DNA of 64,000 nt from Actinoplanes lutulentus. Its GTDB lineage: Bacteria; Actinomycetota; Actinomycetes; Mycobacteriales; Micromonosporaceae. The notes beneath the pieces are model-generated. The model was given only the letters and a program-made list of their open reading frames with translations. It did no database searches and had not been told where the DNA came from. The DNA lies in NCBI RefSeq assembly GCF_003259845.1, contig NZ_QLMJ01000011.1, positions 186,001-250,000 of the forward strand, in the 5' to 3' direction. The position numbers and the translations under genes were made by a program. Below are positions 25,765-33,741 of the stretch, in pieces; position 1 is the first letter of the stretch, and each line of letters opens with the position of its first letter.

Positions 25765-26784
25765 TCAGTCTCCCGCGATCCGCGCTTCGAAGAGAGCACG
25801 CACCGCGGGCACGCTGCGCAGGAGCCCGACCGCGAACTCGGCGTGCCCGGGCACGAAACCGTTCCCCACCAGCATCGTCACGTCCGCGGCGAGGCCTTCG
25901 GCGCCGAGGGCGGCAGCGGAGAAGCTGGTCGCCATCGAGAAGAAGATCACGGTCCCGCCGGGTGCCGTGGCGAGGATCGCGCCGTGCTCGCAGCCGGGCA
26001 CGTCGACGCAGACCACTGTCACGTCGGCGGGCGTACCGATCGCCTCGGCCACCGCGACCGGGTCCCGCGCGTCCGCGACCGCGATCTCGTCGGCCAGTCC
26101 CGCTCCCCGGAGCGCGTCGCGCTCCTTTTCCGAGACGACCACAGCGTGGGTACGCGCACCGGCCCGCTTCGCCGCCGCGAGAGACAACGATCCACTCTTC
26201 CCGGCACCACCCAGTACGGCCACTGTCGGCGTACCCGGATAGCCGCGGACGACCCGGTCGACCAGCGCCGGAGCCCCGCACACGTCGTAGACGGCCAGGG
26301 CCAGCTCCGGCGGCAGGTCGTCGGGGAGCACCCCGACGATCGAGCGGCCGAACAGGATCGCGGTGCCGCCGGCCGGCACCTGCTCGCTGAGACCGTCCCA
26401 CCCGGCCAGGCCGTCGGTGATCCGCAGCGGGGTGAGCGTCAGCGAGACGAGGGTGGCGACCAGGTCACCGGGTTTCACCGGCAGCGGGGAGTCCGGGCCG
26501 ACCTCGTCGACCACGCCGATCAGCATCCCGCCGGAGCCGGTCACCGGGTTGTGCATCTTGCCGCGCGTCTCGACGATCTCCAGGACCTCGGCCCGGATCG
26601 CGGCGCCGTCGCCCTCATGCTTGCCGGCGAGTTGCCGATAGCTGGCGGCGTCGAGGTTGAGCCGGCGCACCCGGATCCGTACCTCGTCCGGCCCGATCGC
26701 CGGATCGGCGTCCAGACGCCAGGCCGCCTGCGGCAGGACACCTTTCGGCTCCAGCACCCGGCCAAGACCCACAGATCCTGTCAC
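25765..26784 (-). CDS. kdd: L-erythro-3,5-diaminohexanoate dehydrogenase
   Basis: 339 residues. The N-terminus matches Kdd proteins (GRVLEPKGVLPQAAWRLD, then KMHNPVTGSGGMLIG). A Rossmann NAD(P) site is visible as VAVLGGAGKSGSLSLAAAKR near residue 190, and the tail has ATSFSAAALGAEGLAADVTM. Kdd oxidises 3,5-diaminohexanoate to 3-keto-5-aminohexanoate with NAD(P). GTG 26784 begins the protein and is the first gene of the leftward operon, divergent from kamA. Confidence 0.92.
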   Translation of the reverse strand: MTGSVGLGRVLEPKGVLPQAAWRLDADPAIGPDEVRIRVRRLNLDAASYRQLAGKHEGDGAAIRAEVLEIVETRGKMHNPVTGSGGMLIGVVDEVGPDSPLPVKPGDLVATLVSLTLTPLRITDGLAGWDGLSEQVPAGGTAILFGRSIVGVLPDDLPPELALAVYDVCGAPALVDRVVRGYPGTPTVAVLGGAGKSGSLSLAAAKRAGARTHAVVVSEKERDALRGAGLADEIAVADARDPVAVAEAIGTPADVTVVCVDVPGCEHGAILATAPGGTVIFFSMATSFSAAALGAEGLAADVTMLVGNGFVPGHAEFAVGLLRSVPAVRALFEARIAGD

Positions 26785-26833
26785 GTCACACCCTCCTCAC
26801 GTTAAACAATCGTCTCGAACCGCTGCCCTACCG

Positions 26834-26873
26834 TAAATCCTCCGTCAACATGGTTACTACACCGGAGATTATC
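26834..26873. promoter_or_regulatory. Imperfect inverted repeat between kdd and kamA
   Basis: TAAATCCTCCG (26834-26844) and CGGAGATTATC (26863-26873) form an imperfect inverted repeat in the 129-bp divergent promoter region, which is much AT-richer than its surroundings. It is a candidate shared operator for both directions. Confidence 0.45.
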
Positions 26874-26913
26874 CGTTAGCGTGTGCCCAGCCAACGATGC
26901 CTGGAGGGGATCC

Positions 26914-28278
26914 GTGCTTTCCATGGAACAGCCCTACGAGTACCGGCGACGCGAGCTCGTCGAGCCGGACTGGACGCGATTCCCCGGGTGGAAGAACGTC
27001 ACCGCCACGCAGTGGGCCTCCGCGCAGTGGCAGCGGGTCAACTGCGTGAAGAACGTGAAGCAGCTGCGCGCCGTGATGGGCGACCTGCTCGACGAGAGCT
27101 TCTACGCCGACCTGGAGACCGACCAGCAGCGCCTCGCCACCATGTCGATGCTGCTGCCGCCGCAGATGCTCAACACCATGGTCCCCGGCGAGGTGCCGGG
27201 CACGGAGAGCTTTTACGCGGACCCGATCCGGCGGTACATGCTCCCGGTCGCCACCGACCGCCAGCTGGACTGGCCGTCACACCCGCACGCCTCCCGGGAC
27301 TCGCTGCACGAGCACGACATGTGGGTCGCCGAGGGCCTCACCCACCGGTACCCCACCAAGGTTCTCGCCGAGCTGCTCAGCACCTGCCCGCAGTACTGCG
27401 GGCACTGCACCCGGATGGACCTGGTCGGCAACAGCACCCCGATCGTCAGCAAGCTCAAGCTGCTGGAGAAGCCCGTCGATCGGTACGCGGCCCACCTCGA
27501 ATACCTCAAGAACCACCCCGGGGTACGCGACGTCGTGGTCTCCGGCGGCGACGTGGCGAACGTGCCGTGGAAGCAGCTTGAGGCGTACCTGATGGGTCTG
27601 CTCTCGGTGCCGACCGTGCGCGACATCCGGCTCGCCACCAAGGCGCTGATGGGCCTGCCGCAGCACTGGCTGCAGGACGACGTGGTCGAGGGCATGCACC
27701 GGGTCGCGGTCACCGCCGAGCGCCGCGGGGTCAACCTGGCCGTGCACACCCACGTGAACCACGTGAACTCGCTGACGCCGCTGGTCGCCAAGGCCACCCG
27801 CACGCTGCTGGAGATCGGTGTGCGCGACGTGCGCAACCAGGGTGTGCTGATGCGCGGCGTCAACGCCACCGCCCCGGACCTGCTCGACCTCTGCTTCGCA
27901 CTGCAGGGCGAGGCCGGGATCCTGCCGTACTACTTCTACATGTGCGACATGATCCCGAACGCCGAGCACTGGCGGGTGCCGGTCTGGCACGCCCAGCAGC
28001 TCCAGCACGATCTGATGGGATACCTGCCCGGGTACGCGACCCCGCGGATCGTCTGCGACGTGCCGTTCGTCGGCAAACGCTGGGTCCACATGATCGCCGA
28101 CTACGACCGCGAGCACGGCATCTCGTACTGGACGAAGAACTACCGCACCTCGATCGAGGCCGAGGACACCGAGGCGCTGTCCAAGCAGTACGCGTACTAC
28201 GACCCGATCGACACGCTGCCCGGGTCCGGCCAGGACTGGTGGCGCAAGCAGCAGCAGGAGCAGCCGCAGACGGCATGA
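26914..28278 (+). CDS. kamA: Lysine 2,3-aminomutase (radical SAM)
   Basis: 454 residues. The radical SAM cluster motif is STCPQYCGHCTRM (CxxxCxxC) near residue 165. Further marks are VVVSGGDVANVPW, RLATKALMGLPQHW, VHTHVNHVNSLTP, the PLP and substrate region RNQGVLMRGVNAT, YYFYMCDMIPNAEHWR, and a zinc/dimer region near the C-terminus. It converts L-lysine to L-beta-lysine. GTG 26914 was chosen because GGAGG at 26903-26907 is 6 nt away; ATG 26923 (MEQPYEY) is also possible. With the divergent operon it supplies beta-lysine to KamDE. Confidence 0.92.
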   Translation: MLSMEQPYEYRRRELVEPDWTRFPGWKNVTATQWASAQWQRVNCVKNVKQLRAVMGDLLDESFYADLETDQQRLATMSMLLPPQMLNTMVPGEVPGTESFYADPIRRYMLPVATDRQLDWPSHPHASRDSLHEHDMWVAEGLTHRYPTKVLAELLSTCPQYCGHCTRMDLVGNSTPIVSKLKLLEKPVDRYAAHLEYLKNHPGVRDVVVSGGDVANVPWKQLEAYLMGLLSVPTVRDIRLATKALMGLPQHWLQDDVVEGMHRVAVTAERRGVNLAVHTHVNHVNSLTPLVAKATRTLLEIGVRDVRNQGVLMRGVNATAPDLLDLCFALQGEAGILPYYFYMCDMIPNAEHWRVPVWHAQQLQHDLMGYLPGYATPRIVCDVPFVGKRWVHMIADYDREHGISYWTKNYRTSIEAEDTEALSKQYAYYDPIDTLPGSGQDWWRKQQQEQPQTA

Positions 28279-28279
28279 G

Positions 28280-28308
28280 AAAGGGCCCGGCGAACCGCCG
28301 GGCCCTTT
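28280..28308 (+). terminator. Terminator after kamA
   Basis: Perfect 13-bp stem AAAGGGCCCGGCG / CGCCGGGCCCTTT with a 3-nt loop, directly after the stop. It is symmetric, so it may also serve the converging csbD-like gene. Confidence 0.9.
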
Positions 28309-28324
28309 CCAGTCTTCGTGCTGA

Positions 28325-28516
28325 TCAGCTGAAGGTGTCGCGGACGTCGCGGCCCGCGTCCTTCACGTGCTCGCCGGCCTGCTTGGCGTGCGCGGCGGCT
28401 TCCTGCGCCTGGCCCTCGGCCTGAAGACGCTCGTTGTTGGTGGCGTCGCCGATGCCCTGCTTCGCCTTGCCGGTCAGTTCCTCGGCCTTGTTCTTGACCT
28501 TATCGGTGAAGCTCAT
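28325..28516 (-). CDS. CsbD-family stress protein
   Basis: 63 residues: SFTDKVKNKAEELTGKAKQGIGDATNNERLQAEGQ, the standard CsbD pattern of a small charged two-helix protein. CsbD genes are under general stress sigma control in Bacillus; the molecular role is unknown. GGAGGTTGCT precedes ATG 28516. It converges on kamA with the terminator between them. Confidence 0.92.
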   Translation of the reverse strand: MSFTDKVKNKAEELTGKAKQGIGDATNNERLQAEGQAQEAAAHAKQAGEHVKDAGRDVRDTFS

Positions 28517-28630
28517 AGCAACCTCCGTCGTCGTGCCTACGCGAAGATGGTTGCCCGCCATCACCCGATTCGAAACAAACGCACAACCGGTACGGCCTGA
28601 CCGGACAGTCGGCTAGCTAAGATCATTAAT

Positions 28631-29338
28631 GTGATCGACCCCCATGCCGGCTCGTTCGGGGAGGCCGCCGACGCTTACGAGCGAGGCCGTCCCGCGTACC
28701 CACACAAGGCGCTGGATTGGCTCCTGCCCGGCGGCGAGCCGCGGGTTTTGGATCTTGGCGCCGGGACCGGCAAGCTGAGCCGTCAGGTCCGCGAGCGTGG
28801 CCTCGACGTCGTCGCGGTCGATCCCTCCGACGGCATGCTGGCCGAGCTGCGCCGGGTCCTGCCGGACGTGCCGGCCATGCTGGGCAGCGCCGAGAGTATC
28901 CCGCTGCCGGACAACGCGGTCGACGTCGTGCTGGTCGCGCAGGCCTGGCACTGGGTGGATCCGGCGCGGGCGCTGCCGGAGATCGCGCGCGTGCTCACAC
29001 CGGGCGGCCGGCTCGGGCTGATCTGGAACGTGCGCGACGAGCGCAGCGATTGGGTACGCCGCCTCGGGGCGATCATCGGCAGCGAGCCGATGGACCGCAG
29101 CCCGCGGCTGGACGTGGCGTTCGAGACCACGTCGTTCGAGTGGACGCACACGGTCGCGCCGGACGTTCTGCAGGATCTCGTCGCGTCCCGCAGCCGGATC
29201 ATCCTGATGCCGGCCGACGAGCGCGCCGCGGTGCTGGCCCAGGTCCGGCAGCTGACCGCTACGCATCCGGCGTTGCTGGGGCGAGGGTCCTACGAGCTTC
29301 CGTACGTGACGGAGTGCGCACGGGCGACGCTGGGCTGA
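28631..29338 (+). CDS. Class I SAM-dependent methyltransferase
   Basis: 235 residues with motif I VLDLGAGTGKLSRQ, the acidic VVAVDPSDGMLAELR strand, VVLVAQAWHWVDPARALPEIARVLTPGGRLGLIW (motifs II and III). This is the type often annotated as a UbiE/SAM-binding methyltransferase; the acceptor is unknown. GTG 28631 is the only suitable start. Its last 80 nt overlap the end of the converging EamA gene on the opposite strand. Confidence 0.9.
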   Translation: MIDPHAGSFGEAADAYERGRPAYPHKALDWLLPGGEPRVLDLGAGTGKLSRQVRERGLDVVAVDPSDGMLAELRRVLPDVPAMLGSAESIPLPDNAVDVVLVAQAWHWVDPARALPEIARVLTPGGRLGLIWNVRDERSDWVRRLGAIIGSEPMDRSPRLDVAFETTSFEWTHTVAPDVLQDLVASRSRIILMPADERAAVLAQVRQLTATHPALLGRGSYELPYVTECARATLG

Positions 29339-30251
29339 CCGGTCCCGGTGCGGGCTTCGTGCCGGCGACCGCGCCCGGCGCGGGCCTCGTTCCAGTGACC
29401 GCTCCCGGCGCGGGCTTCGTTCCGGTGACCGCTCCCATCGCGGCGGTGATCACCAGGAGGATGGCGAGGCATTCCAGGAGGGTGAGGGCCTGGCCGAGCA
29501 GGAGGAATCCGGCGAGCGCGGCCACCGCCGGGCCGAGGCTCATCAGCACGGCGAACGTCGTCGTCGGCATCCGGCGCAGCGCCAGCATCTCCAGGCTGTA
29601 CGGCAGTACCGACGCGAGCACCGCCACCACCGTGCCCATCAGCAGGATCCGAGGCTCCAGCAGCACCGATCCGGCCTCCGCGACACCGAACGGCAGCGTG
29701 ATCACAGCGGAGGCGGCGACCGCGAGGGCCAGACCGTCGGCTTTCGGGAAGCGGTGGCCGACCCGGGCGCTCAGCACGATGTACGCGGCCCACATCACCG
29801 CGGCACCGAGCGCGAAGCCGACACCGGCCGGGTCCAGCCTTCCGAACCCGCCCCGGCCCAGCAGGACCACGCCGGCCAGGGCCAGGCCGGCCCACATCCA
29901 GCCGCGCCTGCTGCGGGCGGTGATCACCGACAGGGTGAGCGGGCCGAGCACTTCGAGGGTGACGGCCGTACCCATCGGGATGCGGTCGATCGCGTGATAG
30001 AAGAGCGTGTTCAGGCCGGCCAGGGCAATCCCGAACGCGGCGATCGACAGCCAGTCGGCCCGGCGGTAACCCCGCGTTCTCGGCCGGCAGATCGCGAGCA
30101 GGATCAGCGCGGCGATCGCGAGGCGCAGCGCGACGACGCCGTGCACGCCGGCCCGAGGGAAGAGCAGCGCCGCGACCGCGCCGCCGAACTGCAGAGACAA
30201 CACACTGCCAAGAACCAGGACAGGACCACTTTTCGTACGCACGTCCGCCAC
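29259..30251 (-). CDS. EamA-family transporter with repeated C-terminal tail
   Basis: 330 residues, ten hydrophobic segments of the drug/metabolite transporter (RhtA-like) type, with GVVALRLAIAALILL, GLNTLFYHAIDRIPMGTAVTLEVLGP and PYSLEMLALRRMPTTTFAVLMSLGPAVAALAG in the two EamA halves. RhtA relatives export amino acids. The cytoplasmic tail (about residues 275-330) repeats GAVTGTKPAP-like units and looks non-globular. GTG 30251 was chosen. The gene is divergent from a LysR regulator, the usual arrangement for control of an exporter. Confidence 0.85.
   Translation of the reverse strand: MADVRTKSGPVLVLGSVLSLQFGGAVAALLFPRAGVHGVVALRLAIAALILLAICRPRTRGYRRADWLSIAAFGIALAGLNTLFYHAIDRIPMGTAVTLEVLGPLTLSVITARSRRGWMWAGLALAGVVLLGRGGFGRLDPAGVGFALGAAVMWAAYIVLSARVGHRFPKADGLALAVAASAVITLPFGVAEAGSVLLEPRILLMGTVVAVLASVLPYSLEMLALRRMPTTTFAVLMSLGPAVAALAGFLLLGQALTLLECLAILLVITAAMGAVTGTKPAPGAVTGTRPAPGAVAGTKPAPGPVSPASPVRTPSRTEARRTLAPATPDA
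29341..29440. repeat. Tandem repeat coding the EamA tail
   Basis: Three to four units of about 33-36 bp (GGCGCGGGC.TCGTTCC.GTGACCGC) encode the GTKPAPGAVT-like repeats of the transporter tail. Confidence 0.75.
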
Positions 30252-30408
30252 GTTTCCAGCTCGTACATGCGCCTGAGAAATGCCGATTCGGCCGCGGTTA
30301 TGCTCTGAGGTTATGACAGCCATTCCCTGGAACGCGCCGTGCTGATGCCCGCTTCCGTCCGGCGGGCGTCGCGCTCGTGACCGCTTCCGTCCGGCGGGCG
30401 CCGGGCTC

Positions 30409-31260
30409 ATGACGGCTGATCTGCGGCATCTCCGGGCTTTTCTGGCGATCGCCGCGAGCGGCACGATCACCCGGGCTGCGGCGGAGCTGCACGTGACCCA
30501 GCCGGCGCTGTCCCGGACGCTGCGCCAGCTGGAGGAGCATCTCGGCTTCCGCCTGGTCGACCGGTCCACCCATCATCTGGAGCTGACCGCCGCCGGCCAG
30601 GCCTTCCGAATCCGGGCCGCCGCCGCGGTCGCCGCCGTCGACGACGTACTCGACCCGGCCCGCGCCGGAACCTGGCCGTTGCGCCTCGGGCACGCGTGGT
30701 CCGCGCTCGGGGTGCACACCACGACGCTGCTGCGCCGCTGGAAGCAGGAACACCCGCAGACCCCGCTCCACCTGCTACGCGTCGACGAACGCGACGCCGG
30801 CCTGGCCCGGGGCGTGGTGGACGCGGCGATCGTCCGCGGTATCGCCGAGCTGCCGGGTGCCGAGGTGCTGCCGTTGTTCACCGAGAGCCGGCTCGCCGCC
30901 GTACCGGTGGACAGCCCGCTGGCCGGCCGCCCGTCGCTCACCCTCGCCGAGCTGTCCGGCGAGCCGATCGCGGTGAACACCATCGCCGGCATCACCGGCC
31001 TGGATCTGTGGCCCAGCGGCATCACGCCCGCCGCCAAGGTCGAGGTCACCAACACCGACGACTGGCTGGCCACCATCATCGCCGGCCGCGCGGTAGGCCT
31101 GACCAGCACCGCGACCCCGGTCATGTACAGCCACCCGGCGGTCGTCTACATCCCGGTCCCCGACGCCCCCTCGGTCCCGGTCCACCTGGCCTGGCACAAC
31201 CCTCCGAGCCACCCGGCGGTGCTGGCCCTGGCAACCCTGGCCCAATCCATAACCGCCTGA
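30409..31260 (+). CDS. LysR-family transcriptional regulator
   Basis: 283 residues. The N-terminal helix-turn-helix is LRHLRAFLAIAASGTITRAAAELHVTQPALSRTLRQLE, followed by the linker and the periplasmic-binding-like co-inducer domain. It probably controls the divergent EamA exporter. The 100 bp upstream contain two copies of GCTTCCGTCCGGCGGGCG (about 30350 and 30382), a direct repeat in the shared promoter region. Confidence 0.93.
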   Translation: MTADLRHLRAFLAIAASGTITRAAAELHVTQPALSRTLRQLEEHLGFRLVDRSTHHLELTAAGQAFRIRAAAAVAAVDDVLDPARAGTWPLRLGHAWSALGVHTTTLLRRWKQEHPQTPLHLLRVDERDAGLARGVVDAAIVRGIAELPGAEVLPLFTESRLAAVPVDSPLAGRPSLTLAELSGEPIAVNTIAGITGLDLWPSGITPAAKVEVTNTDDWLATIIAGRAVGLTSTATPVMYSHPAVVYIPVPDAPSVPVHLAWHNPPSHPAVLALATLAQSITA

Positions 31261-31319
31261 CCAACCCAACCACCCCGATCAACGCAGCCCAAACAGCGCA
31301 GGCTTATCAATCCCGGCCC

Positions 31320-31440
31320 GAGCAGCGCGGGCTTGAGCAACGCGGGCTTGAGCAACGCGGCCGGCTCGACCGGCGCGGGCTTGAGCCGCACGGAGTTGAG
31401 CGACGCAGGCTTGAGCGGCGGGGGCCGGCTCGACCGGCGC
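31320..31440. repeat. 15-bp tandem repeat with inserts
   Basis: Six to seven units of GAGCAACGCGGGCTT, interrupted twice by the palindromic block GGCCGGCTCGACCGGCG. Confidence 0.8.
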
Positions 31441-31555
31441 TGACGACGGTGGGAACACGCCGGCAAAGATCGGATGGCCGGCGTGTGGTGGGCAAGGGCG
31501 CGACGGCCCGCCGGGTGGAGGCGTGCTCGGGTGCCGTAGTTCTCGTCGCCGAAGG

Positions 31556-31678
31556 GCGAGCCGTAGCTCAGCCATGCCATAGGCCCGCGATGACGTGGCT
31601 GAGCTACGGCTCGCGCCCCTCGGCCGTCGGTCAGGCACGTTACGCGGGTCCGATGACAGGGCTGAGCTACGGCTCGGC
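31556..31678. repeat. Dispersed repeat family C, copy 1 (GAGCTACGGCTCG hairpin)
   Basis: Perfect 19-bp arms GCGAGCCGTAGCTCAGCCA (31556-31574) and its complement (31596-31614) form a 21-nt loop hairpin. A second right-hand arm GGCTGAGCTACGGCTCG follows at about 31661-31677 after another CGATGAC block. Confidence 0.85.
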
Positions 31679-31798
31679 TCGCGCCGCGAACGGCTCGCCC
31701 CACGAACGGCTCGCCCCGCGGATGGGTCGCCCGCGGACGGCTCGGGTTTCCGCTCGGATGTGCCTGAAGTCGACACTCCGCGAACGGCGTGCCTGTGC

Positions 31799-31852
31799 GT
31801 GTCGAGTTTGAGCGCGTATCGAATAAGCGCGTATCGAACCCGAACTCGACAC
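31799..31852. repeat. GTGTCGA hairpin repeat (family A), copy 4
   Basis: Perfect arms GTGTCGAG and CTCGACAC. The loop contains GCGCGTATCGAA twice, as if part of the element was duplicated. Confidence 0.8.
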
Positions 31853-31872
31853 AGGCGAGCAAGTTGCAGCCT

Positions 31873-31915
31873 GCGTGTCGACTTAGGGGGCGTATTGAAC
31901 CCCTAATCGACACGC
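31873..31915. repeat. GTGTCGA hairpin repeat (family A), copy 5
   Basis: Perfect 9-bp arms GCGTGTCGA and TCGACACGC, with inner AGGGG/CCCCT pairing in the loop. Confidence 0.8.
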
Positions 31916-32156
31916 TTTCCTGACCTGGACGACTGTGGGCCGCGGTTCCGGGCGCTTGCCTTACCGGGCGAGTTTGGGCCGTGCGGTTCTGGTCGGGAGC
32001 GGGTTGTTCTGGGGAATGTCGGGGCGAGAGCCAGCCCTCGTCGCCTCCGGCGTCCTAGGAGGCTAGGTGGGTGGGCTCGGACGTTAAATCGGTTGCGCGG
32101 GGCCTGGCGGGACGCGTACAAAAGGGGTCTCGATCTTGAAGGAAGGAGGCTGAGCG

Positions 32157-32204
32157 ATGTCCGCACCGAAAAACGCGCTCGTGTCCTCCCGGGACGGCAG
32201 CTGA
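32157..32204 (+). CDS. Possible 15-residue leader peptide upstream of GNAT gene
   Basis: ATG 32157 is preceded by a very strong ribosome site, GAAGGAAGGAGG, at a spacing of about 7-9 nt. The frame encodes MSAPKNALVSSRDGS and stops at 32204, 44 nt before the GNAT start. The peptide has no run of a single amino acid. The strength of the ribosome site is the only evidence. Confidence 0.4.
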   Translation: MSAPKNALVSSRDGS

Positions 32205-32248
32205 GCTGATCCCGGAGCAGGCCGGGCGCATCCTGTGAAGGAAACGCC

Positions 32249-33178
32249 TTGACTGAACTGACCATCCGTCCGATCACCGGGGCCAGCGAGTTGCCCCTTT
32301 TCAACAGCTTTCCCTACGTTCTGAACGACGAGATCGCCACCGACCTCGAGGCCGGCCGGCGGCGGCTGTCCTGGCTGTGGGTCGCGCTGCGCGGTGACCG
32401 CGTGGTGGCCCGGGCCGGCTGGTGGACCGCGCCCGGTGATGAGAAACCGCAGCTCATGGACATCTTCGACATCGCTGATGACGTCGAGGACGGTGTCCGG
32501 CTGCTCGCGGCCGCGCTGCCCGTCATGGCACCGGGCAACACCACCCCGCCGGAGTCCCTCCGGTTCCTGCCGCCGGACTGGCGTGACCGCCCGGAGACCC
32601 GGCTGCTCGTCGACAATCACATGGCCGCGCTGGAGAAGACCGGGGCGAAACTGTTCGTCGAGCGGCTGCGCCTGGAGTGGCGGCCCGGTACGCCGATCCC
32701 CGAGCCCAGCGGCCGGCTCACGTTTCGTCCGGTGGGCGGCGCGGACGAGCTGATCGATCTGATGACGCTCGTGGTGGAGGGTTCGCTCGACGCGCACAGC
32801 CGCGACGAGCTGACCCGGATGTCCGCCCGGGAGTCCGCGGTCGAGCAGTACCACGACGAGCTGGAGCGGTACACCAGCCCGCACGACTGGTGGCGGATCG
32901 CCACGCTGCCGGACGGCGAGCCGGTCGGTTTCGTGATTCCGGCGCGGAACAGCTACAACCCGATCATCGCGTACCTCGGGGTGGTGCCGGCGCATCGCGG
33001 CAAGGGTTACATCGACGAGATCCTCGCCGCGGGGACCCGGCTGCTGGCCGGGCAGGACGTGCCCCGGATCCGGGCCGCCACCGACGTCGGCAACGTGCCG
33101 ATGGCGAAGGCGTTCGCGCGCGGCGGTTACGTCACCTTCGAGCGCCAGATCGACATGGTCTGGCCGGCGGTCGTTTAA
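32249..33178 (+). CDS. GNAT-family N-acetyltransferase
   Basis: 309 residues from a TTG start (GAAGG 8 nt upstream). The C-terminal GNAT core shows VGFVIPARN then AYLGVVPAHRGKGYIDEIL, the acetyl-CoA pyrophosphate loop, and a final beta strand. The N-terminal half resembles a degenerate second GNAT fold. The acceptor is unknown. It converges on the Lrp-type gene with a 4-nt stop overlap. Confidence 0.88.
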   Translation: MTELTIRPITGASELPLFNSFPYVLNDEIATDLEAGRRRLSWLWVALRGDRVVARAGWWTAPGDEKPQLMDIFDIADDVEDGVRLLAAALPVMAPGNTTPPESLRFLPPDWRDRPETRLLVDNHMAALEKTGAKLFVERLRLEWRPGTPIPEPSGRLTFRPVGGADELIDLMTLVVEGSLDAHSRDELTRMSARESAVEQYHDELERYTSPHDWWRIATLPDGEPVGFVIPARNSYNPIIAYLGVVPAHRGKGYIDEILAAGTRLLAGQDVPRIRAATDVGNVPMAKAFARGGYVTFERQIDMVWPAVV

Positions 33179-33624
33179 AGATCCCCGATACGGGGTGGAC
33201 GGCTCTCGTACGGGGTGGAGAGCACGACCGTGGTCCGGGTCGTCACGTTCGCGGCGGTCCGGATCTCCTGGAGCAGGCGTTCCAGGTCGGCCGGGCTCTT
33301 CACCCGCACGAGCAGCATGTAGAAGTCCTCGCCGGCCACCGAGTAACACGAGTCGATCTCGGCGAGGTGGGCGAGGCGTTCCGGCGCGTCGTCCGGCTGG
33401 GACGGGTCGAACGGCCGGATCGCCACGAACGCGGTCAGCGGCAGGTCGAGTGCCTCGTACGACACGCGCGCGGTGTAACCCGCGATCACGCCGCGCTGTT
33501 CGAGGCGCCGGACCCGCTGGTGTACGGCGGAGACGCTCAGGCCCACCCGTTCGGCCAGGTCGGTGTACGACAGCCGGCCGTCCACGGTGAGCGCCGACAC
33601 GATCGCCTGGTCGATCTCTTCCAC
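33175..33624 (-). CDS. Lrp/AsnC-family regulator
   Basis: 149 residues: helix-turn-helix (EEIDQAIVSALTVDGRLSYTDLAERVGLSVSAVHQRVRRLEQRGVI) then the RAM ligand-binding domain with GEDFYMLLVRVKSPADLERLLQEIR and a TTVVLSTPYE strand. The family regulates amino acid metabolism. It is GTG-started at 33624 and lies about 6.5 kb from the lysine cluster; no link can be shown. Confidence 0.92.
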   Translation of the reverse strand: MEEIDQAIVSALTVDGRLSYTDLAERVGLSVSAVHQRVRRLEQRGVIAGYTARVSYEALDLPLTAFVAIRPFDPSQPDDAPERLAHLAEIDSCYSVAGEDFYMLLVRVKSPADLERLLQEIRTAANVTTRTTVVLSTPYESRPPRIGDL

Positions 33625-33741
33625 GCGGACAACCCTACGGGAGCGCCCTCGGTGGGCAATCTTCAACCTGGCATCGGGCCGGAAGCCGCCGGGCCGATGT
33701 CCGGCGCCGGCGAGCGAGGCCCTCGCCACGGTGAAAAGGGC

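Larger units (their letters stand above)
31261..32156. other. Repeat-rich intergenic island 3
   Basis: About 900 bp without a gene, except the possible leader listed next. It contains a 15-bp GAGCAACGCGGGCTT tandem repeat (31320-31440), family C arms (31556-31678), family A copies (31799-31852, 31873-31915), and a final stretch without visible structure. Confidence 0.7.

Noticed and set aside
28520..28600. SigB-like promoter upstream of the CsbD gene
   Set aside because: A GTTT and a GGGTGA are visible on the minus strand, but the spacing does not fit the consensus.
31556..31614. Family C hairpin as a tRNA or structured small RNA gene
   Set aside because: It has a single long stem with no cloverleaf, and no D- or T-arm consensus.
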